Positions 1 through 3,415 of a DNA stretch of 5,952 nucleotides are shown here, in pieces. This stretch comes from Symbiobacteriaceae bacterium. Lineage in GTDB: Bacteria; Bacillota; JAAYKD01; WRDA01. The stretch is taken from contig WRDA01000095.1 of NCBI GenBank assembly GCA_009783675.1, positions 1-5,952 of the forward strand. Reading direction: 5' to 3'. The first letter of the stretch is position 1. The number at the start of each line of letters is the position of its first letter. Position numbers and translations under genes: made by a program. Under the pieces are notes generated by a model. It was not told the origin of the DNA. It was given only the letters and a program-made list of their open reading frames with translations, and ran no database searches.

Positions 1-71
1 ATACCCGCATGGTCAAGCTGGAACCGCGTCGGGGCGATAACGCACCGATGTGTATCCTGGAGCTGGTGTAA
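1..71 (+). CDS. C-terminal end of an unidentified protein (5' partial)
   Basis: An open frame enters from the left edge (first full codon at base 3) and ends at TAA 69-71. It gives 22 residues, ending in NAPMCILELV. The codon choice looks like that of the genes downstream, and the highly structured non-coding DNA begins right after the stop, which supports a real gene end. I do not recognise the family from so short a tail, so no function is proposed. Its transcript would run through the palindrome cluster and probably stop at the terminator at 366-403. Confidence 0.55.
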   Translation, partial: TRMVKLEPRRGDNAPMCILELV

Positions 72-79
72 GAAATCAA

Positions 80-99
80 GGGGGGGACGGGTACCCCCC
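80..99. repeat. Palindrome A of the GTACCCCC family
   Basis: Bases 80-88 pair with 91-99: a six-pair G/C arm (80-85 with 94-99), one G-A mismatch (86/93), then AC/GT (87-88 with 91-92) closing on GG. It is preceded by TCAA. The right arm GTACCCCC (91-98) is identical to that of the other two palindromes in the cluster. A two-base loop is too tight for RNA unless the innermost pairs open. Confidence 0.7.
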
Positions 100-109
100 G
101 GTAGTTCAT

Positions 110-135
110 TCAAGGGGGTACGCGTACCCCCTTGA
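110..135. repeat. Palindrome B, perfect 26-bp inverted repeat
   Basis: The half-site TCAAGGGGGTACG (110-122) is followed directly by its exact reverse complement (123-135), giving 13 perfect pairs and no spacer. Pairing continues weakly outwards (T109-G136 wobble, A108-T137). It is the most regular member of the cluster and best defines the consensus. With no spacer it suits a dimeric protein binding site, a cruciform, or an RNA hairpin with its central pairs open. There is no T-tract after it, so it is not a classical terminator. Confidence 0.85.
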
Positions 136-151
136 GTAACTCCCGCTGAGT

Positions 152-174
152 ATGCCCGTTCTCAGGCGCATGTC
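152..174 (+). repeat. 23-bp direct repeat, copy 1
   Basis: ATGCCCGTTCTCAGGCGCAT plus TGTC. It matches copy 2 (223-245) at 22 of 23 positions; the difference is G168 against A239. The core CCGTTCTCAGG (156-166) is also an exact reverse complement of CCTGAGAACGG at 245-255, so this copy could pair there in place of copy 2. Locally it can form only a short CTGAG/CTCAG stem (146-150 with 161-165). Confidence 0.8.
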
Positions 175-180
175 AGTATA

Positions 181-206
181 TCAGGGGGATATCCGTACCC
201 CCCTGA
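181..206. repeat. Palindrome C of the GTACCCCC family
   Basis: Bases 181-191 pair with 196-206 (TCAGGGGG-A-TA against TACCCCCCTGA) with a single A-C mismatch (189/198) and a TCCG loop at 192-195. The right arm GTACCCCC (195-202) matches palindromes A and B, while the left arm has drifted. It ends in TGA where B ends in TTGA. There is no T-tract after it. Confidence 0.75.
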
Positions 207-222
207 GGCCCCCCGATAACGA

Positions 223-245
223 ATGCCCGTTCTCAGGCACATGTC
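223..245 (+). repeat. 23-bp direct repeat, copy 2
   Basis: Second copy of the repeat at 152-174, differing at one position. Its core (227-237) forms the left arm of the hairpin at 227-255. The two copies lie 71 bp apart, which is also the distance between the centres of palindromes B and C. This suggests that a longer unit (palindrome plus this element) was duplicated and then diverged. Confidence 0.8.
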
Positions 246-255
246 CTGAGAACGG
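227..255 (+). repeat. Stem-loop, 11-bp perfect stem
   Basis: CCGTTCTCAGG (227-237) and CCTGAGAACGG (245-255) are exact reverse complements separated by a 7-base loop (238-244, CACATGT). There is no T-tract after it, so it is a structural or regulatory hairpin rather than a terminator. Confidence 0.8.
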
Positions 256-266
256 AAGGAATGCGG

Positions 267-282
267 ATGCGCTAAAGCGCAT
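267..282 (+). repeat. Small stem-loop
   Basis: ATGCGC (267-272) pairs with GCGCAT (277-282) around the loop TAAA. The stem is perfect but short. It lies directly between the 227-255 hairpin and an AGGGGGTA half-site, so it appears to belong to the same structured cluster. Confidence 0.55.
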
Positions 283-365
283 AGGGGGTAGCTGTAGTCA
301 TCTGCCTTGCCCATTATACGCATCCACTCTCGGGCTTTGTTCTGGGCAGTAGAAGATGGATATGG

Positions 366-403
366 AAGATTAGCTGGCGGTTTTTCCCGCCAGCTAATTT
401 TTT
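366..403 (+). terminator. Strong intrinsic terminator
   Basis: TTAGCTGGCGG (370-380) and CCGCCAGCTAA (387-397) form a perfect 11-bp stem with the loop TTTTTC (381-386), followed by six T (398-403). A-rich bases on the left (366-369) can also pair with part of the T-tract. The other strand has no T-run after the stem, so it works for rightward transcription only. It should end the transcript of the gene at 1-71, or of any RNA made from the palindrome region, and isolate the operon starting at 500. Confidence 0.92.
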
Positions 404-484
404 CACGTTTTTTCTACAATTTACTCTTTCACCTCTTTCCCACAGGCAACTTTCGTGATAGACTAACGTAAAATAACATTTATT

Positions 485-492
485 AGAAGGAG
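485..492 (+). promoter_or_regulatory. Ribosome binding site of the zinc-ribbon gene
   Basis: AGAAGGAG, followed by a 7-base spacer and the ATG at 500. This near-ideal Shine-Dalgarno fixes the start of the first gene of the operon. Confidence 0.9.
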
Positions 493-499
493 TGACAGC

Positions 500-2632
500 A
501 TGACGCCAAAATTCTGTGCCAGTTGCGGAGCAGTACTTCAGGAGGGACAACGCTTCTGTAGTGCCTGCGGTGCAGTCATCGCTGCAGGAGCCATTGCTTC
601 CGGCGGAGAAGCGGCGCAGGCACAAACGCCACCCCTCGCTCAGCCTCAGCAACCTCTGCCTGATCTTGTACAGCAACCAGTTGTGTCCCAGACGGTGCCT
701 GTTCAGTCTCCACAGCAGCCTGTGCCACAGCCTGCTTATGCCCAACCACCAGCGACAACGCAGCAACCATCTGCGCCGGCTTATCCCCAGCCACCTGCGC
801 CCCAGCCTCAGCAACCTTTGCCTGAGCCTATGCAGCAACCAGTTACCTCTCAGTCTGTTGCTCCCCAGCCGACGCCTGTTCAGTCTCCACAGCAGCCTGT
901 GCCACAGCCTGCCTACGCCCAACCACCAGCGCCAACGCAGCAACCATCTGCTCCAGTTTACCCACAGCCACCTGTGCCCCAGCAGGCGCCCGCTCAGGTT
1001 CCCCAGCCGCCTGCACCCAAAGGCAAAGCAACAGGAGGTAAAGGTCGGGGTAATAAAATGCTTCTCGGCCTTATCGCGTTGGTGGTCCTGGCTGGTATCG
1101 CCTACTTTGCTGCCAGCTTCATGCTGGGTGGCATCGCGGATCAGGACCAGATCACCATGGGCAAAGATCCGATCCCTACCATCAAAGCCGTGGTCGGCAA
1201 ACGCAATATCACCTCTTCCATCACTAATCTCAGTGGTGGGGTACTCACCACCACCATGATCTATAAATTGGACAATAAAACCCCTAATCAGGCTAATGAT
1301 GATATTTCCGCCTATATCGTCCGTCTGGTGGACAAAGAAAAGTTCACTTCCCTCATCGAAATGACTGCCAGCAACAAATATAACGGCGGTTATAAGGTCC
1401 AGTTTGCCAAAGAGTCCGTCGATGCAGGCCAGATCATCGTCTGCACCATCGACTTTGCCGAGAGTGGCTATACCCTGGAGTTCAAGAAGAGTGAGGGCAC
1501 ATTGACCCTCAAGGCGCCAACCGAGCCGCTGGTCACCATCGAAGAGGCAACAGTGGCGAGCACCGCTCCTCCGCCTGTTCCTACTCCGCAACAGCCCACT
1601 CCTGCTGGGACACAACCAACTTCAACGGCATCTGCACCTACTCTGCCAGCTGGCACTACACAGCCAACATCGGCAGCGAACCTGCCGGCTGTATCGACAC
1701 AGCCAACATCGGCGCCTACGACGTCTTCTTCCTCTGTGCCTATCTCCACCCTGCCTCGCCCTACTCAACCGACGACTACTCTGTCCACTGCAAACAGCGT
1801 AACCGGTCAGCCCTGGGTCGGTCTCTGGCGTCTGGAGTCTCTGGCCGAGATAGTCATCTTCCATTTCAAGGCAGACGGAACCTGCTGGGTCTGGATTATG
1901 GACAAGGGTGATAATATCCCCATGACCATTACAGGCACTTATATATATGCTGACGGTAGTATCACACTCACAAACCGGTCCACAGGCGGTGAAGCGACCT
2001 CAGAACCGATGGTGATGGAGTTCGAATCTCTCGGCGACACTGCTTTCATCGATGATTATATCTTCGATCTCATACCTCCCGAGCACGAAGCCGCCGTCAT
2101 CGCTAATCCCCAAGCCGTCTATCCGCCGGGATCGGATGGCCCAACTCCCACCCAACCACCATCTACCTTACAGGGCGAACCAAACCCCAGGATAGTCCCA
2201 GTCACAGGCTGGATCCGCAACGATTACGATGATTACTTCGAATATGACATCCTGGATCCGGCAAAAGATACCGCTACCATGACCTTCACCGAATATGTCA
2301 TGGATAGCGAGGAAAAGGCAGCTAATCTGGTCAATACTTTCCGCATGTTGCTGGCAGATCGGTATGATAGTAATGATGCAGTTCCCGAATGGTACATTAC
2401 AGAAGTCGGAGAACTGGATGTCAACGGGTTAATCGCTCTGGAGTTTAAGTCGATCTATACCTACGATTATGATGCCGGCAATGTGATCATCACCTTCGAG
2501 TTTGCTCAGTGGGATATCTTCGTTCAACAGGGGACTTACGTCTGCTATATCCGCTGCAATGCCTCCCAGGAGCAGTGGGATCTGGTGCTGGACGATTACA
2601 AGGCGATGTTGGCTTCCTTCACCCTGAGATAA
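500..2632 (+). CDS. Zinc-ribbon, single-span membrane protein with Pro/Gln-rich repeats and extracytoplasmic domains
   Basis: 710 aa. Seen, in order: a double-CxxC zinc ribbon (C6, C9, C20, C23); a Pro/Gln-rich segment (about 37-175) containing a tandem duplication; a basic, Lys/Gly-rich stretch; one membrane helix (about 187-210, starting MLLGLIALVV); a first domain rich in predicted beta strand (about 212-340); a Thr/Ser/Pro linker (about 350-436) with repeated QPTSA; a second domain (438-530) with the pattern GLWRL...FKADGT...GTYIYADG, like small lipocalin-type folds; a Pro-rich linker (about 535-569); and a C-terminal domain (570-710) ending MLASF, which recalls the PsbP/DcrB-like fold. 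The basic residues before the helix imply that the zinc ribbon and Pro/Gln region are cytoplasmic and the rest is outside. Zinc-ribbon heads on membrane proteins are common in Gram-positive bacteria, usually with an unknown role. Fold assignments are inference by eye. It has its own good ribosome binding site and leads an operon with a lipoprotein and a C11 protease, so an envelope sensor, scaffold or protease partner is plausible but unproven. Confidence 0.93.
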   Translation: MTPKFCASCGAVLQEGQRFCSACGAVIAAGAIASGGEAAQAQTPPLAQPQQPLPDLVQQPVVSQTVPVQSPQQPVPQPAYAQPPATTQQPSAPAYPQPPAPQPQQPLPEPMQQPVTSQSVAPQPTPVQSPQQPVPQPAYAQPPAPTQQPSAPVYPQPPVPQQAPAQVPQPPAPKGKATGGKGRGNKMLLGLIALVVLAGIAYFAASFMLGGIADQDQITMGKDPIPTIKAVVGKRNITSSITNLSGGVLTTTMIYKLDNKTPNQANDDISAYIVRLVDKEKFTSLIEMTASNKYNGGYKVQFAKESVDAGQIIVCTIDFAESGYTLEFKKSEGTLTLKAPTEPLVTIEEATVASTAPPPVPTPQQPTPAGTQPTSTASAPTLPAGTTQPTSAANLPAVSTQPTSAPTTSSSSVPISTLPRPTQPTTTLSTANSVTGQPWVGLWRLESLAEIVIFHFKADGTCWVWIMDKGDNIPMTITGTYIYADGSITLTNRSTGGEATSEPMVMEFESLGDTAFIDDYIFDLIPPEHEAAVIANPQAVYPPGSDGPTPTQPPSTLQGEPNPRIVPVTGWIRNDYDDYFEYDILDPAKDTATMTFTEYVMDSEEKAANLVNTFRMLLADRYDSNDAVPEWYITEVGELDVNGLIALEFKSIYTYDYDAGNVIITFEFAQWDIFVQQGTYVCYIRCNASQEQWDLVLDDYKAMLASFTLR
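641..979 (+). repeat. In-frame tandem duplication coding for Pro/Gln-rich segments
   Basis: Copy 1 is 641-802 (54 codons, residues 48-101) and copy 2 is 803-979 (59 codons, residues 102-160). Both begin QPQQPLP and share QSPQQPVPQPAYAQPP followed by a QQPSAP...YPQPP ending. Copy 2 has five extra codons in the middle, around APQPTP. The nucleotide match is long and close, for example around TTCAGTCTCCACAGCAGCCT, so the duplication looks fairly recent. It lies entirely in the predicted cytoplasmic linker between the zinc ribbon and the membrane helix. Confidence 0.88.
1658..1713 (+). repeat. Short in-frame repeat in the Thr/Ser/Pro linker
   Basis: ACACAGCCAACATCGGC occurs at 1658-1674 and exactly again at 1697-1713, encoding TQPTSA each time. 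A third, diverged QPTS lies just upstream (GTQPTSTAS). This is a typical slippage-prone spacer between extracytoplasmic domains. The density of Thr and Ser would allow O-glycosylation, but the sequence does not show that. Confidence 0.75.
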
Positions 2633-2636
2633 GCAG

Positions 2637-3359
2637 GTGTTTTGCCACAGAAATGTCGCCGGACTGGTTCTCCTCTGTTCCCTGATAATCTTTGGGGCCT
2701 GTGAAGTTATTCCCACAATCTCCCCACCGGTGGAGTTTACTTCTCTGGCAGAATTACAGAACAGGACCAGAGGCGTGCTGCGCTACCCGGAGCAGATCCC
2801 TCCCATCGGTTTTGCAGCCAGCGACATCCTCTTCAACGGTTATGATGATCATGCCACCTGGAACTACCGTATCTTCATGGCAGATGAGGATCTCTTCCCC
2901 AATCAGGACCATCCAGATCCCGCAAGGCATAACCTGCCTGCCAGGGTGCCTGGCCTGGGAGAACCTGCAGTCGCCTGCATAACTGTTCATGCTTTTGCAC
3001 CTCGTGAGAGGGAGATTCTGGAAGCCCGTCAGTCAGTCTGGCCTTTCTGGCAGGAAGAGATCTTCGTCAACGAACTCTATGGCAGACTCACCAACGACAG
3101 CAACTGGATCATCGTCGGTCGTCCGGTAAGACAGCAAACGGCCGTGGACTATATTCCCCAGAGTCAGGATTTCTTTGGAGATTCTCTGCCTGCTTGTTGT
3201 ATAGCTCAGTCTGTCGCTGCCTACCTGGATATTCCTGTCATCTATATGGTCATCACCACGGTCTACGGCCATCCTGAGGAGGACCAGGCTGTCCTTTGTG
3301 ATTTGGCTGACCACTATACAGCAACCCTGCTCAGCGAAATCTTCAGCAGCCCACGATAA
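2637..3359 (+). CDS. Small lipoprotein of unknown function
   Basis: 240 aa from a GTG start four bases after the preceding stop. In this frame TGA at 2625-2627 lies just upstream and no other start codon falls between, so GTG 2637 is the first possible start and the only one that gives a full signal peptide. No clear Shine-Dalgarno precedes it, so translation is probably coupled to the upstream gene. The N-terminus is a short lipoprotein signal peptide: a few polar residues, a hydrophobic core (about 7-19), and a lipobox ending FGAC with C22 as the lipidated residue (Phe at -3 is less usual). The mature protein is about 219 aa, with further cysteines at C114, C187-C188 and C221. It is acidic and aromatic, with no tandem repeats or second membrane helix. 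I do not recognise a family or catalytic motif. Its place between a membrane protein and a lipoprotein protease suggests an accessory or substrate role in the same envelope process; this is inference only. Confidence 0.8.
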   Translation: MFCHRNVAGLVLLCSLIIFGACEVIPTISPPVEFTSLAELQNRTRGVLRYPEQIPPIGFAASDILFNGYDDHATWNYRIFMADEDLFPNQDHPDPARHNLPARVPGLGEPAVACITVHAFAPREREILEARQSVWPFWQEEIFVNELYGRLTNDSNWIIVGRPVRQQTAVDYIPQSQDFFGDSLPACCIAQSVAAYLDIPVIYMVITTVYGHPEEDQAVLCDLADHYTATLLSEIFSSPR

Positions 3360-3400
3360 TTCCCTTTGTTATGAAAATCGGAATCAATGGCAAAGCCCAT

Positions 3401-3407
3401 AAAGGAG
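3401..3407 (+). promoter_or_regulatory. Ribosome binding site that sets the protease start
   Basis: AAAGGAG with an 8-base spacer to ATG 3416. The upstream in-frame ATG at 3371 is preceded by pyrimidine-rich CCCTTTGTT with no Shine-Dalgarno, so this site favours the shorter product, which then begins directly with a normal lipoprotein signal peptide. Confidence 0.85.
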
Positions 3408-3415
3408 CTGTCAGC

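Larger units (their letters stand above)
72..499. other. Structured intergenic region, 428 bp
   Basis: No convincing gene lies here. Bases 80-282 are packed with palindromes and a direct repeat, each listed separately. Bases 283-365 hold little beyond an isolated AGGGGGTA half-site at 283-290, which resembles the left arm of the upstream palindromes, and a weak 6-bp inverted pair (TGCCCA 308-313 with TGGGCA 343-348). A strong terminator occupies 366-403. Bases 404-484 are AT- and pyrimidine-rich and should contain the promoter for the three-gene operon, but I could not find a well-spaced -35/-10 pair there. A short reading frame at 152-352 crosses the repeats and has no ribosome binding site, so it is not called. 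Confidence 0.7.

Noticed and set aside
80..206. CRISPR array or riboswitch
   Set aside because: The repeats are few, unevenly spaced and palindromic throughout, without uniform spacers. No known riboswitch core was recognised.
80..206. Palindromes A-C as intrinsic terminators
   Set aside because: None is followed by a T-tract on either strand; the only hairpin in the region with one is at 366-403.
152..352. Possible 66-residue protein in the intergenic region
   Set aside because: It lies across the repeats and hairpins, has no Shine-Dalgarno, and its Cys/Pro/Arg-rich composition is unlike the neighbouring genes.
404..484. Promoter for the operon: candidates TACAAT (415-420) and TAAAAT (469-474)
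   Set aside because: TACAAT has no -35 at a proper distance, since that position falls inside the terminator stem. TAAAAT has only a poor GCAACT at 17-bp spacing. A promoter is expected here, but neither is convincing enough to annotate.
516..1259. Overlapping 247-codon plus-strand frame inside the zinc-ribbon gene
   Set aside because: It is a frame-shifted shadow of the repetitive Pro/Gln region, giving Ser/Leu/His-rich repeats. The main frame has the ribosome binding site, zinc ribbon and membrane helix.
314..1615. Very long open frame (433 codons) on the minus strand opposite the zinc-ribbon gene
   Set aside because: It arises because Pro and Gln codons (CCN, CAG) read in reverse give Trp, Arg, Gly and Leu codons and no stops. 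Its product is a low-complexity Trp/Arg/Leu-rich string, it starts without a ribosome binding site, and it runs over the terminator.
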